A stretch of DNA of 64,000 bases. Source: Chrysogorgia sp. JL179-B06. Its lineage: Eukaryota > Cnidaria > Anthozoa > Scleralcyonacea > Chrysogorgiidae. The stretch lies in assembly GCA_035772405.1 (NCBI GenBank), contig JAYKKM010000047.1, positions 6,315,001 to 6,379,000 of the forward strand, written 5' to 3'. This document shows, piece by piece, positions 31,191-42,835 of this stretch (positions are counted from its first letter, which is position 1; every line of letters begins with the position of its first letter). The position numbers and the translations under genes are program-made. The notes beneath the pieces were generated by a model. That model saw nothing but the letters and a program-made list of their open reading frames with translations. It did no database searches and was not told the origin of the DNA.

Positions 31191-31208
31191 GATGGTTCCA
31201 AATTATAT

Positions 31209-31799
<591 letters not shown>

Positions 31800-31879
31800 A
31801 AGAATGGAAGGTAACAAAAGAGTCACGATATTGGCGAATGGTTTGAGAGCGCTCAATACCATTATAGGTAGAGCGGGAT

Positions 31880-32013
31880 AATAATATATTTGGCGAAATT
31901 TGCTGTCGCAACTCTGAGTTTCACGCGGTTAGACAATCATCAGATCAACTTGCCTGATGATCGTCTAACCGCGTGAAACTCAGAGTTGCGACAGCAAATT
32001 TCGCCAAATATAT

Positions 32014-32015
<2 letters not shown>
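31880..32015. repeat. Near-perfect 58-bp-arm hairpin, probable MITE
   Basis: The left arm starts TATATTTGGCGAAATTTGCT and runs through CGCAACTCTGAGTTTCACGC and GGTTAGAC. The right arm is its reverse complement, with one mismatch seen, around a short ATCAACTTGC loop. It is bordered by TA-rich sequence and followed by an (AT)n array at about 32,011-32,098. A TA-inserting foldback MITE is the simplest reading. Confidence 0.8.
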
Positions 32016-32098
<83 letters not shown>

Positions 32099-32465
32099 TA
32101 TACCCTCACATATAATCCACCAATCAACTGTCTCTATTAGCATCATGTGGCAGCCCAATATTTTACGATGTAGGGCAGCTACATATTGGGCAGCAACCTT
32201 TAGACTGTTTACACGGGCTGTTCATGTGCAAAGCAACATCACTCGCGTGCCTTTTATCTAAATCGAAATTTCATTGGTTGAAGTCCTTTCTCGCGGAACG
32301 TGATATGTTTTTTCGAGTCTTATTTTTTTTGACGACTAGCAACCTTTTGACTGTTTACGTGCGAAGAAACATCTTTATGTTAAGATATTTTGTTCGATAT
32401 AATAAAACACTTATTGGATTCATCTTCTCCAAATACTACAAAATATTTAAGTCTCGAAGCCTGTT

Positions 32466-32755
32466 TTCTCAGCATTAAGGAAAAGGATAATATATCAGCA
32501 ATATACATTGATGACATATATTTGAAGGGAGACACCAAACAGGAATTTCAGAAAAATATAAATAATACTGTTGAGCTATTTCAGTCCTTGGGTTTGGTTG
32601 CTCGTCCTGAAAAATTAGTTTTTCAGTCAACTCAGAATTTAGTAATCTTGGTATATGAAATAAATTCAGCTAATATGACTGTAACATTAACCTCAGAGAA
32701 GGCAGATCGGCATATGTCATTCCATCAAGCTCTATTGCAAATGAAAATTTATTAA
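32466..32755 (+). pseudogene. DIRS-like reverse transcriptase fragment (YIDD box)
   Basis: The open stretch contains AIYIDDIYLKGDT, the catalytic YIDD box with the extended DIRS-type tail. LFQSLGLVARPEKLVF and MTVTLTSEKADR follow, in the order found after the RT active site of DIRS-like elements. It belongs with the acidic ORF at 30,445 in the same orientation. The upstream RT fingers and all downstream domains (RNase H, tyrosine recombinase) are missing here. This is a remnant only. Confidence 0.65.
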
Positions 32756-32769
32756 ATTGAGGAGGTAGC

Positions 32770-33008
32770 TCAAGTAATACGATATATGAGTAGTTTAGGG
32801 AAGAAGGGTTTATGCAGCATACAGCTGTTGTGTTGTCACATATAACATTAGTATTCAGAGTAATTTTCCTCTCATAATCACATTTGCATTGTTTTAATAC
32901 ACGTGACTTCTCTTGTTCAAGAATACAATAGTACAATGGTCCATAAATAACCTCTGGGAAGCTAGCCACCATATAAGTAGTATAGGGAAGAGTAGTTCCA
33001 CCACCCAT
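32770..33008 (-). pseudogene. Inverted DIRS-like RT/RNase H fragment
   Basis: The minus strand reads TYMVASFPEVIYGPLYY, then EQEKSRVLKQCKCDYERK. The same block occurs on the plus strand at about 36,440-36,590 and in R2 (YMVTSFPGVMYGPLHY). This segment normally follows the reverse transcriptase core in DIRS-like elements. Its orientation is opposite to the RT fragment immediately left of it, so the element was rearranged. Confidence 0.55.
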
Positions 33009-33780
33009 GACATCACTATTTTAAAGTTTTTTTTAATGTATTCATACTAAAGGTGTTTGAATATTTAATGTTTTCAATTTTCCATGACGTCACCTAGCCT
33101 ACACCTTAATTCAGGACCCCTAATTAGTATTCATATTATAGCACCTCGTTAGTTATGCTACGCTACATCCCTAATTGACCCCCAACATCTTCCAGCTCTC
33201 AACAGTATTCATTTTATAGCGGCACATTACATCATTAAATCTAGTCCTCTCCTACCTTTCCCATAACCGGAAACCTTATTAGTTATTCCATCCGAACCTT
33301 CCCGTCTCAATTACGTCGTTTTGGTACATATCATTTCCGATTAATTTATTCCAGTCGCCGATTACTTCCGAACTTGATTACCGAATACATGGTGTCATTA
33401 TCAAAACGTTGATCTTATGTCTATTAATAGTATAAGAAACGGCAACGTATATATACACTTTATGTCTATGTGGTCAAAGTAGGTACAAGTGGGCATAACA
33501 GTAGACATAACTACTTGTGGGACAAGTAGGCATAACAGTGCGCATGCGCCATGGATATGATTTGGAACGAATTCGTTATCACATTTGTCTTGATGAATAT
33601 GAAAATATGATGAGAATTACAAAAGGCTAAGCATTCAAATCAACAGACTAAGGCTTCACCGTATCTACAAAGGTGAATGATAAACCCTAACCATTTTGGC
33701 CTTTAGTGTGCGGGATTCCTATGAGGAAGAAAATCTTCGGGAACAAAATCAAATATCACTGAAATAAATAAGTTAGAAGA
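33009..33780. other. Non-coding stretch
   Basis: No open frame with recognisable content. It contains several GACGTCA-like and AAGTNGGCATAACAGT motifs; the last is repeated at 33,487 and 33,526. I see no gene or element ends. Confidence 0.35.
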
Positions 33781-34088
33781 TCCCGGCACAGGAAGTCCAA
33801 TTACGGATCCAAAGAATATTGCTTCGCACTCTAAAAAATGATTTAGTACAATGGGTCCCAGATTGGCTTCCGGATTCTTCTAAACAGCCAACTGATTATT
33901 TAAAAATGTCAGATAGTCATTTTATATTTGCCGAAATATTACCACGTAATGTTTTAAAATTACTTGACTCAGTCATTATAAGAAAGGCTTCTGGTCTGGA
34001 TAAAATACCAAATAAATATCTGTAATGTTGAAGATATCTGCTCCTTATATATATAAAACTTTGACAGATATTTTTAACCTTTCCTTAA

Positions 34089-34315
34089 ACGCGGAGTGCT
34101 TGCATACACCTATATTGGCGGTGAGATGCTCACCGTGCCAATCATAATTATTCAATTGCTGTGATTGGTCAGGAAACAAAGAGAAATGAGAAGTAATCAA
34201 AACAACAAAATCTCCATTGTTTCGAGACTCCATTGTTTGAATTGATTTTTAAAATTTCAAAGACTCCATTGTTTCGATGGGGAGGGGCTTCCCCTTTTAT
34301 GCGAGCACTCTGTGT
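34089..34315. mobile_element. 227-bp MITE with TTAA target duplication
   Basis: Flanked by TTAA at 34,085-34,088 and 34,316-34,319. The ends are inverted: ACGCGGAGTGCTTGCATA against ACACAGAGTGCTCGCATA. Leaving it out, with one TTAA, makes the surrounding retrotransposon frame continuous across the site, which independently confirms the borders. TTAA duplications are typical of piggyBac and Kolobok families; the interior codes for nothing. Confidence 0.85.
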
Positions 34316-34991
34316 TTAAGACTAGGGGTCTTTCCGGATGACTGGAAGAAAGCTAAAGTATCACCAATATTTAAATTTGTTCAAAAATCTGATGCAACTA
34401 ATTACCGAGCTATATCTGTTATTTCAACTATTGCTCATATCTTTGAAAGATTAGTTTATCAATAGTTACAGTATATTCATATTTGACTGATAATAAGTTA
34501 TTAAATTCAAGGCAATCTGGCTTTAGATCACTTCACTCCACAGTAACATCTCTTTTAGACTTGGCGAATCAATGGTAATTTAATATTGATCGCGGTTTAT
34601 TAAATGGAGTAATATTTCTTGATCTCAAGAAGGCCTTCGACACTGTTGATCATAATATTCTTCTTACAAAACTAAAATATTTAGGGATTACAGGCGATGC
34701 CCATAGATGGCTTCAATCGTATTTTACTAATCGTTCTCAAAAATGCTATGTAAATGGCATATTGTCTGACGAAGAGCCAGTAACATGTGGTGTCCCTCAA
34801 GGCTCAATCGTAGGGCCGCTACTGTTCCTAGTATTCATCAATGATTTAACAAGTAGTGTAGAACAAAGTAAGGATCGAATGTATGCAGTTGACACCAATT
34901 TAACTTTTACGGCACGTACTATCCCCGAACTTCAACATATGATGGAAAATGATCTATGTCATATTAAACAATGGCTACTTAACAAATAGAA

Positions 34992-35494
34992 AACGAGTGC
35001 GAGATGTCTAATTGTTTTAGTATCAACCATAAACAACATTTCTTTAACGTAAAAAAGTCCTTTACCTTTTTGTTTGTAGAAGTCTCCCCATTCAGAGTAG
35101 CTCGATGGCACATGATAAACAATCGCTCACAAAAAACGAGATTGTAATTACTTTGCTTCAAATTCTGTGTAGATATATACTCAATAGGCATAAGCGAATT
35201 CATTTTCTTATTCGAAAATGTCAAACTGAACAATTTTCCATTACTTTCGGCCAATGTGTTCATGATTTCATCACTCGTATATAAATTTTAGCATACTGTT
35301 TGGCCTAGATTTCAGGTTTTGCTTGCAGCGTGAATATGTCGTGGCTTCTGATTGGTCAGGAAGGAATATTCCAGTTATAAGAAGGTTTGTGATTGGATAA
35401 CGCTACTAGTGGTCTATCACCATTAGACCACTAGTAGCTCAGCCAATCAGAATGTCAAATTTGTAATAGACCACTAGTAATTGGTTGATACTAA
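34992..35494. mobile_element. ~500-bp insertion with inverted TTTAGTATCAACCA ends
   Basis: The retrotransposon frame breaks at about 34,990 and resumes at about 35,495. TTTTAGTATCAACCA near 35,020 and its reverse complement near 35,465-35,480 form terminal inverted repeats. A second hairpin (ACTAGTGGTCTA...TAGACCACTAGT) lies at about 35,405-35,435. Exact ends and target duplication (possibly TA or AATAG) are unresolved. Confidence 0.5.
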
Positions 35495-36056
35495 AGTGCA
35501 ATAGACTATCTCTGAATATTCTAAAAACCGAATATATGATCATAGGATCAAGGCAAACATTGTCTTCTTTAGAGGATTGTGATATAAATATTTCAGTTGA
35601 TGGAATATCGCTTAAAAAAGTAGAGGTCACCACATGTTTAGGGCTTGAAATAGATGAAAATATTACTTGGCATATCCAAGTAACTAAGGTAAAAAAGAAT
35701 GAATTAAGAGGTGTTAATTTTCAATCCGAGGTTATCTTCGGCGTCATATAAAGTACGTCCATGGAGAAGATGATCATTACAACGAACTGCTTCCTGTCGT
35801 CAATGGACCTTCCGTTATATGAAACACCAAAATGGTACAGTAACGCAGTTTGGGTGAGAAAACTTTTAAAGAACGCTTTTTAGAGTACCCTTTACTCTAA
35901 TGAATTACGTTTCCAGTCATTCAAAATCAACTCCAAAATCAACTCCACTCTCAAAATAATCTCCAAACTCAACTTCAGAGTTTCTTACACACATCCGCGA
36001 AAAGCCTTGCGACGGCTTTAAAGAAACAGGATTCTAATCATGATTAGAATCCTGAA

Positions 36057-36386
36057 ATGAGCCGTCAGATCAATCTATGTAAAATCTTGCGATGGCTTCA
36101 AAGCAACAAAGTCCGTCATATCCCCCCGGAGTTCCTGTTCACTGTTGAACATCGGGAACGACACTGGCACACTAGTGACACCGATGTAGACGAGAGTGAT
36201 TGCAATAAAGGCGAAAGAGAAGGTGCAGATGATATTGGCGTGGTCGAAAGTGATTTTGGCGAAAAAGACCAGGATAAAACGAAGACTCGGAAGAAACAGA
36301 AAAGTATGATCGTCAAGACAATGTTGAACAAGACGATCACAATCACATCACGCTCATTCCTAGGAATGACCCTCATAACCCATTAA
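36057..36386 (+). pseudogene. Unidentified ORF in block R1 (109 codons)
   Basis: The product begins MSRQINLCKILRWLQSNKV and has an acidic centre (TDVDESDCNKGEREGADD) and a lysine-rich stretch (KTKTRKKQKS). R2 keeps it open with substitutions I could see at two codons. The frame just upstream is closed. It may be debris of the DIRS-like element whose RT/RNase H piece follows, or a separate gene fragment. I do not recognise it. Confidence 0.3.
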
Positions 36387-36424
36387 AAGTTAGAATACCC
36401 AAGTATCACAATCTCAGCAGCCGA

Positions 36425-36715
36425 CCTTATTGAAATATACTACATATATGGTGACTAGCTTCCCAGGGGTTATGTATGGACCATTGCATTATCGTATTCA
36501 TGAACAAGAAAAGTCACGTGTATCAAAACAATGCAAAGGTGATTATGAGAGGAAAATTGCGCTGAATACTAATGGCAATGACCTAAATACACAAATATCA
36601 TATTAATGTTATAATAGAGGCAACCCTGATATTACTATATTCACTTCTGCCAGCAAAACCGGCTGGGTGGGCGCATTGGAGATAACACTTGAGCTTGGAG
36701 ATAACAATGGGGAAT
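36425..36715 (+). pseudogene. DIRS-like RT/RNase H fragment in block R1
   Basis: YMVTSFPGVMYGPLHYRIH, then EQEKSRVSKQCKGDYERK is followed by ITIFTSASKTGWVGALEI, which matches the RNase H start (TDAS-x-TGWGG type) with Ser for the first catalytic Asp. The order fits the region after the reverse transcriptase in DIRS-like elements. A (GAAT)n run follows at about 36,708-36,743. Confidence 0.55.
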
Positions 36716-37665
36716 GAATGGAATGAATGAATGAATGAATGAATGCTACGGCAACTATTCGAAAGGAAGAATCTGTCTCGTTCATCAGCTACCATCCAGA
36801 AACCTCATTTTGCATGCCATTAAGGTACCATTTCGAGATGGATTAAGAAGACACTGAAGTCTGCTGGAATACAATCGTTTATGGAATTAATACAATCGTC
36901 TATGACATTTTAAAAAGTATTCGGCGGAAACTCGACTACCCTCTGAGCAGTTTCATCATGTTTTCACTTTTCAGTGCTGTTGTTTTGTACAAGATTAGTT
37001 TTGTTTACTTGGATTACCTTCGTAAGCCTCATGTTTGTTACTCAGAAAGTCAAAAATTTGAAATTATGATTGTTAGGATTTAGACATTTATTCATATTTT
37101 GTTGACTTAACGGAGTATATACATCATTGTTTACTTATATAAACATATGTACAGAGTTTATTGAGTCTGAGTCTGTGTACATCGAGTATGAGTCTATAGA
37201 AATAAAATTATATTTAAAAGAGAACTGAGCCTAGTTTCAATTAAAGTACGAAATCGTACATTGATTTTTGTTGTCAATGTTCTTTAAAGTTCATGTTCAG
37301 GTTAAAATGAAAGTGCATGATATTCGTATAAAAATTCATTTCATTTCAATTCAATTAGTGGCTGAAATATTGCGACAATCAGGTTTTTTCCATTTTTTAA
37401 TGAACTAGAAAATGGCCTTGACGAACATCGAACGCCCTCTTCGAGGACTATTGTGTTAAAACCCAATGGTAAATCATTCAATTAAAACATAAAATACATC
37501 AGGATCAATATACAACAGGTAACATTTACAGAGCATTATGCAAATGAAAACGCTGTGGAGTACGTACCTTTCCAAAAGTATAGGCAAGTAACTATTTACT
37601 AACAGTAAAATGACATGTCAAAAATGTTGATTTAATGTAACATATACAAGTTTTAAAATACTTAC

Positions 37666-37974
37666 TAGCATCATCAGTTCTAGCAGTTTTTGTCACACCA
37701 ACAGGACCAAAACCAGCTGATGTACTTGCTTTCACACCAACTTCATACAAAGTTGCTTCATTTAATACTGTTAGTGTGAGCTTCAGATTTTGAAAGTCAG
37801 CTGCAAGCTTGTTTTTCAAGCATATGTCACCTGATGTTCCATTAACTTTGTAGCAAACTTTATATGCCGTAATATTTCCATTAGCGTCATCTGTAGATAA
37901 TGAGTTCCACGTCACTTGCAATTTTGTTGAACTTATAGGAGTAAGTGCATTGATCGCAGGCCCAATTTTTGGTA
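37666..37974 (-). CDS. Fibronectin type III exon, phase 1-1 (copy in R1)
   Basis: A 309-base exon (103 codons) on the minus strand. It is preceded by a pyrimidine-rich tract ending TTTTTTAG and followed by a GTAAGT donor. Both splice junctions fall after the first base of a codon, so it is a symmetric phase 1-1 exon. The product has FN3 hallmarks: PAINALTPISSTKLQVTWN (strand B Trp), NGNITAYKVCYKV (strand C Tyr), and TLYEVGVKASTSAGFGP (the Leu-x-x-Tyr-Glu-Val F strand). FN3 domains occur in adhesion and receptor proteins outside the cell. The neighbouring exons are not in the window, so this is either an exon of a long-intron gene or a stranded copy. Confidence 0.85.
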
Positions 37975-38184
37975 CTAAAAAATTAAAGAAAACAACAAAC
38001 AGTCTCAAGATACAGGAATAGTAAAAAAATAGATGAACAAATGAGAGTATTATAAATTAATCACGGGTGAGAAATAAGCAAAAAAATGCATTACATGCAC
38101 CACGCATACACACCGCAATTTATTTCAACTACTGACTCACTGCATTACAATACACATTACATTTACGCGTCCCTGCATGTCTGC

Positions 38185-39202
38185 GCCAAAATTGAAGGCA
38201 GTGACACGTCTAACTCCTCCGCTATTCCCCTGGATTTATATTTAAAAGACCGTACACAGACATGCATTGTAAATACTTTGGTTTGGAGTGGAGTGCCTCA
38301 GGGGACTATCCTAGGCCCACTATTATTTTTACTATACATACAAACGATTTGCCTAATTGTCTGACTTATTAACAGCCAATAATGTATGCTTACGATACGA
38401 GCATAACATAGCGTTAATTTTGATTTGGAAAAACTTCATATTTGGCTTGCAGCAAATCAACTCACGCTAAATATGACAAAAACTGAATTTTTACTAATTG
38501 GCTCTAGACAGAGATTGTCTAATCTCCATGAAAGCCCAAACATCATTATTGACAATAATTCTGTGAAACAAGTTTCAGTATCAAAATCACTTGATATAAA
38601 AATTGACCAGAATATGACCTGGGAAAACCACGTTAATGTGATGTCTAAGAAAATTGCATCTGGGATTAGTGCAATAAAACGCATTAGGTATTTTGTTTCT
38701 CGTGAAACATTTTAGCTATTGTAATGTGGTTTGGGGAAACTGTAAAAAGGCCTTTCTCAAAAACTTCAAAAACTCCAAAATCGTGATGCGCGTATAATTA
38801 CGTTCTCAAGTTACTTTTCCATTCGTTGAAATGGAACAAATTAGATCACCAGCGTAAAGTGATCACCAGCTGGTGACCTAATTTGTTCCATTTCAACGAA
38901 TGGAAAAGTAACTGCCAGTGAGATCAAGGATTGTTTTTAAGATACGGATAATTACTTTTAAAGCTTTACATGGCCAGGCAACTATTTATATTATTGATTT
39001 ACTAACTAAATATAAACCTACTCGCACTTTAAGATCATCTAACCGAAATCTGCTACTTGAGCCAAAATCCAAAACGGTGACTCATGGAGACAGAACATTC
39101 TCAGTTGCCGCACCAAAATTGTGGAATTCGTTACCACTGGAAATTAGAAGCATTGATATTTTAAGTAGTTTTAAGTCAGCACATAAGACTTTTCTTTTTT
39201 AA
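38185..39202 (+). pseudogene. Non-LTR retrotransposon C-terminal half in R1
   Basis: Pieces in order: GVPQGTILGPLLFLLYI (RT motif B, about 38,290), then a broken active-site region. A frame from about 38,425 follows with HIWLAANQLTLNMTKTEFLL and IGSRQRLSNL, then a gap holding a hairpin. The last frame, 38,918-39,202, contains ITFKALHGQATIYIIDLL, KTVTHGDRTFSVAAPKLWN and SLPLEIRS. That final segment is the standard C-terminus of CR1/L2-like proteins. The 3' UTR ends in (TTA)n from 39,345. Confidence 0.75.
38808..38913. repeat. Hairpin with ~44-bp arms
   Basis: AGTTACTTTTCCATTCGTTG through AACAAATTAG and ATCACCAGC is inverted at 38,869-38,913 around a loop of about 16 bases (GTAAAGTGATCACCAG region). 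It lies at the edge of the segment missing from R2. Confidence 0.8.
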
Positions 39203-39344
39203 AATTAATAAGTTTTTGTTCATAGTGGTAATATATGTAGTAGCTGCTTTATCTTATAATGAAACTGTAATTAGTTTTATAAGTAACAGTAAGAATATAT
39301 TGTTGTAAGAGCATTGAGATTATTGTTAATGCTCCTAATACGTC

Positions 39345-39438
<94 letters not shown>
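39345..39438. repeat. (TTA)n array
   Basis: About 31 TTA units between the tail of R1 and the start of an RLE retrotransposon fragment. It also marks the right border of the duplicated block. Confidence 0.95.
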
Positions 39439-39439
<1 letters not shown>

Positions 39440-40375
39440 GGTTATTTGAATTGCCATACGTCCTTTGGCTGCCAGTCTGATTGGCCCGACATGCTTCGTT
39501 ATGCTAGAAAATTGAATGTTGATGTTGTGTTTGTCGAAGATAGAGCAGTAATCAAGATTGATGATAATTACTACGATGACACCTGTGCATTACAGAAGGT
39601 TATTTTCAAATTAACGGTGGAACGTGATCTTGATAGAGCGAAATCTCTTTCTATTCAGGGACCCTTTCTTTGCCTAACGGATATTCATTTAAAATCGTCA
39701 CATTCTATTCTTTATAATTGGAAAATCGGTGATGATTTAGTTAAATTTGCGATCAAAGCCCGATTAAATTTGCATCCTACCAACTTTACAATTTTCATTT
39801 GGAATCGTGAACATGATCCAATGTGTCCATTTTGTCGACAACATACCGAGAGTATGGCACACTTGATGAACGGATGCAAAGAATTTCATAATTATTACAA
39901 TCGTCGTCACAATCGAATAGCAGACAAAATAGCCGATGAAATCAAACAGAGTTGTCCCCGTAGTCGCGTTTATTCAAACAAGTTGTTGGAAACCGTTTTC
40001 CCGGAATTTCAGGAGCAGTTGTCATTGTTTCGTCATCGAAAACCAGATATTTTAGTCATTGATCCGGTGATGAAGTCATGTATTGTGGTGGAAGTGACCG
40101 TTTGCTACGATCTTTATTTTGGTTACGCCTTTGATGGGAAATGTGAGAGATACGAACCTGTTTGTAATTTTCTGCGTAGAAGGAATTGGAGCGTTAAACT
40201 GATTGTTTTGTGTTTTGGATCCCTCGGGTGTATTAAAAAGGATGTTTGGCGTGGAATGAGAGCTTTGTCAATCGATAGAGATGATGCAAAGAGACTGCTG
40301 AGTTGGTGCTCGCTATCAAACTTAATTATGGCAAATTATATATGGAGACATAGAGTAAAGAAACTAGTCTCATGA
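39439..40375 (+). pseudogene. RLE-type non-LTR retrotransposon, C-terminal part (family 1)
   Basis: A 5'-truncated but otherwise open frame of about 310 codons beginning immediately after a (TTA)n array. It has a CCHC-type zinc knuckle (CPFCRQHTESMAHLMNGC, then the NRRHNRI basic segment) and a restriction-like endonuclease region (RHRKPDILVIDPVMKSC, then VVEVTVCYDLY), with KPD and Glu as likely catalytic residues. The end (NYIWRHRVKKLVS) is shared with 58,185-58,958. R2/R4/NeSL-like clades carry this zinc knuckle plus nuclease module at the C-terminus. The 3' UTR runs to AAATATTATTATT near 40,552. Confidence 0.8.
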
Positions 40376-40552
40376 CTACCTTATCCTTTTCAATGTCAAT
40401 TTGAATGACTACATATACTGTATATTGCTTTGTTGATACTGTGTTGTAGGTTTGATACAATTTATGTGACTGTCGCATGCCTAGCATATATATTTATTGT
40501 ATTATAACTGAGCAGAGTGTTCAGGTGTTAGGGCAGAAAGGAAAATATTATT

Positions 40553-40807
40553 ATTTGTTAATCACAGCAAACTATCTAACGCTGGTGTCTTAAATGAGGC
40601 ATCAAGCTACTTCCCGTGGCCTTAGGTGCCTTGACATAACATGCTTCATTCACTCTTATGTATCTAAAACTTTCCTTAAAATCCTAGCTGATCCCAGTAA
40701 ACATGCCTCTCTGCAACAATTCTAACAAGTTTGACATCTCGATTACCCCAAGCCCTTTGGTAGGGTACCCAACGCACCAATTATGATGGGTACGACGAGT
40801 TTTTTTT
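40553..40807. other. Short non-coding spacer and 3' UTR of the next element
   Basis: No coding potential. It probably contains the 3' untranslated part of the minus-strand retroelement ending at 40,808. Confidence 0.35.
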
Positions 40808-41642
40808 TCAATTTACGGTTTTGCAGTTCCAAATTCGTGTAATCTCCCGTTTCAGATCCTGGTAATTTTCAATTTTCTCCTTTTCCTTGCTGTTTACTCT
40901 AGTGTCGAAAGGGCAGGCGATATCCAAAATCAGGCATGTTCTATCTTCTTTGTTCAGCACAACAATATCAGGCTTGTTATGCTCAAGAGGGTGGTCGGTC
41001 TGGATCCTAAAGTCCCATAACAATTTCATTTTGTCTGACTCGAGCACTGGTTCTGGTTCATGATTATACCATTTGGTCTCCCTTTCAAAGTCGTATCGCT
41101 CGCAGAACTGCCAGTGGATTATTTGCGCAACCTTATCATGTCTCCACAGCCGGTATTGCTTCTGGGCCAGCATCTTACATTCCGCTACAATATGGCTTAT
41201 TGACTCCTCTCTCGCCCCACACATCCTGCACGCAGAAGATATATTTTGCTTATCGATCCGATACTTTATGCTATTTGTCCTTAGGGCTTGATCTTGCGCC
41301 GCCATTATCAATCCTTCTGTCTCTTTTTTAACCTTCCTCTTTTGAGCCACTCCCATGATGTTTTATCTCTTACTGCTTCAGTATTCTTGAAGAACTGCCC
41401 GTGTAGGGGTTTATCCAGATATCTTTGCTTCCTTGCTTCCATGATCGCTGTCTTATCTTTACCCTCATCTTTCTCTCGTATAACTTTTTCCCGATGAACT
41501 GCTTTGAGCATCTTTTCCTTACTACTTTTAATGTATGCATTCAAACTGTTGATCTCAATTGTCACACAGTTCTCAATACTGATCATCCCTCTTCCGCCCT
41601 CAGATCGTCTCCAGTATAACCTGTCTACATCCGCTTGTGGGT
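40808..41642 (-). pseudogene. RLE-type non-LTR retrotransposon C-terminus (family 2), frameshifted
   Basis: The minus-strand piece starts at about 41,640 with [20 protein letters not shown], a conserved segment between RT and the zinc knuckle in RLE elements. After a frameshift near 41,330 come the knuckle CRMCGAREESISHIVAEC with RLWRHDKVA, and the nuclease KPDIVVLNKEDRTCLILDIA. It meets a plus-strand element of another family head to head at about 41,643; both are 5'-truncated at that junction. Confidence 0.8.
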
Positions 41643-41905
41643 GTAAGGAGCGCAACGCCTTTAATACCCTGAATAGAGCTGCTGCTTTGCATAATACAAG
41701 AGTGCTCTGCCCCACTGTTGCAACATACGCGACGAATACATACCGACTGCCATCGCGATTGTTTATCGTTGGTGGCAAAGAGCTAAAATCGTCAGAAGGC
41801 ATGACGCAAGGAGACCCATTATCCATGGCCTTATACGCTATCAGTCTTCAACCACTAATTTCATATTTGCAAGGTACAGTACTGCCTAGAATTAACCTAA
41901 CACTG

Positions 41906-42040
41906 CGGTTGCGGTTCGGTTGCGGTTCGTTTGCGGTTCGGTTGCAGTTAGATTGCGGTTCGGTTGCGGTTCGTTTGCGGTTCGGTTGCGGTTCGGTTGC
42001 GGTTCGGTTGCGGTGATGTTGCGGTCGACACATTCGACCG
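41906..42040. repeat. GGTTGCGGTTC minisatellite
   Basis: About eleven imperfect 12-base units of the type TTGCGGTTCGGT. A related, more diverged CGGTTGAACCGCGGA-type array lies at 43,930-44,105 near the opposite end of the same transposon. Confidence 0.85.
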
Positions 42041-42835
42041 CAACCGCAAGAGTATTGGCGACCGTACACTTCGGATTCCGATCTCGCCCGATCGTAAGAA
42101 CACGAAAGCAAATGAAATTAGATCTATTCAATGAGTATTCTGGACGCTATTGTGTCGGCAAACGGTGATTTATACATTATTGTAAGAGTGTTTTGTCTGA
42201 GTTGGTCAAACTACATTCTTTATTGTATGATATTGATTCTTACTTCAACCACATGTATGGCTGTGCGTCGTTATTAAGAACGAGTGTAAATGACAAATTG
42301 CAAAGTGAAAAGGTGGTAAACTGCCAAGATTTTTAGTCACGAAATACTAATGTTTCGAGCCTAGGAGTCCATCAGAGTATGACCTTTAAAATTTAAAGTA
42401 ATACGACTGGAAAAACGGGTCTTGTCAAAGTGAAAAGGTGGTGAACTGTTAATATTTTTAGCAACGTACATCGGCGCGCGTATTTCCGGCGTAAATTACT
42501 TGTTTGTTGAATTAATTGTGCGAGTTAGAATGCTCCAGAAACACAGTCATATAACAAGAGCTTTTAAATTGGAGTATGTATATGAGTCTCGCTACCTTTC
42601 ACTGCCTGTGGGTATAAATCGACAAATCATATTGATTCAATGTGCCAACATGTCATATAAGACGACAAAATCATCAAGCGTTAAAGATTGGGCAGTGTAC
42701 TATAAGCAAGGCAGTTTTTTCGCTAAATTGCAGATTGCAAGTCTACGGTAGTATTAACTTGTTGCTCGCACTCGTCGGACTGTTTTTATTGGATTGAATA
42801 GCGATTGAGTGATGAACCCAGGTAACGTGATACCA

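Larger units (their letters stand above)
33819..35751 (+). pseudogene. Non-LTR (CR1/Jockey-like) reverse transcriptase, interrupted by two MITE-like insertions
   Basis: RT pieces follow in order: an N-terminal KASGLDKIPNKYL segment (about 34,000), FPDDWKKAKVSPIFK (34,330), VIFLDLKKAFDTVDHNIL (motif A, about 34,610), GVPQGSIVGPLLFLVFINDL (motif B, about 34,790), then MYAVDTN (about 34,880) where YADDT is expected, and SLNILKTEYMIIGSRQ (about 35,515). The second active-site acid is replaced by Val, so the copy is catalytically dead. Stops occur at 34,023 and near 34,465. A TTAA-flanked MITE (34,089) and a second insertion (about 34,992-35,494) split it. The last part continues into duplicated block R1. 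Confidence 0.8.
35361..39345. repeat. Duplicated block R1 (~4.0 kb)
   Basis: Near-identical to 54,190-57,840, in the same orientation, starting at AAGGAATATTCCAG and ending at CTAATACGTCT just before a (TTA)n array. It is a mosaic: tail of a non-LTR RT, an unknown ORF, DIRS-like fragments, an FN3 exon on the minus strand, and a second non-LTR C-terminus. It contains about 330 bases (about 38,520-38,848) absent from the other copy. Confidence 0.9.

Noticed and set aside
39314..39440. Poly-tyrosine start of the 39-kb ORF
   Set aside because: Translation of the (TTA)n array; the real protein fragment begins after 39,438.
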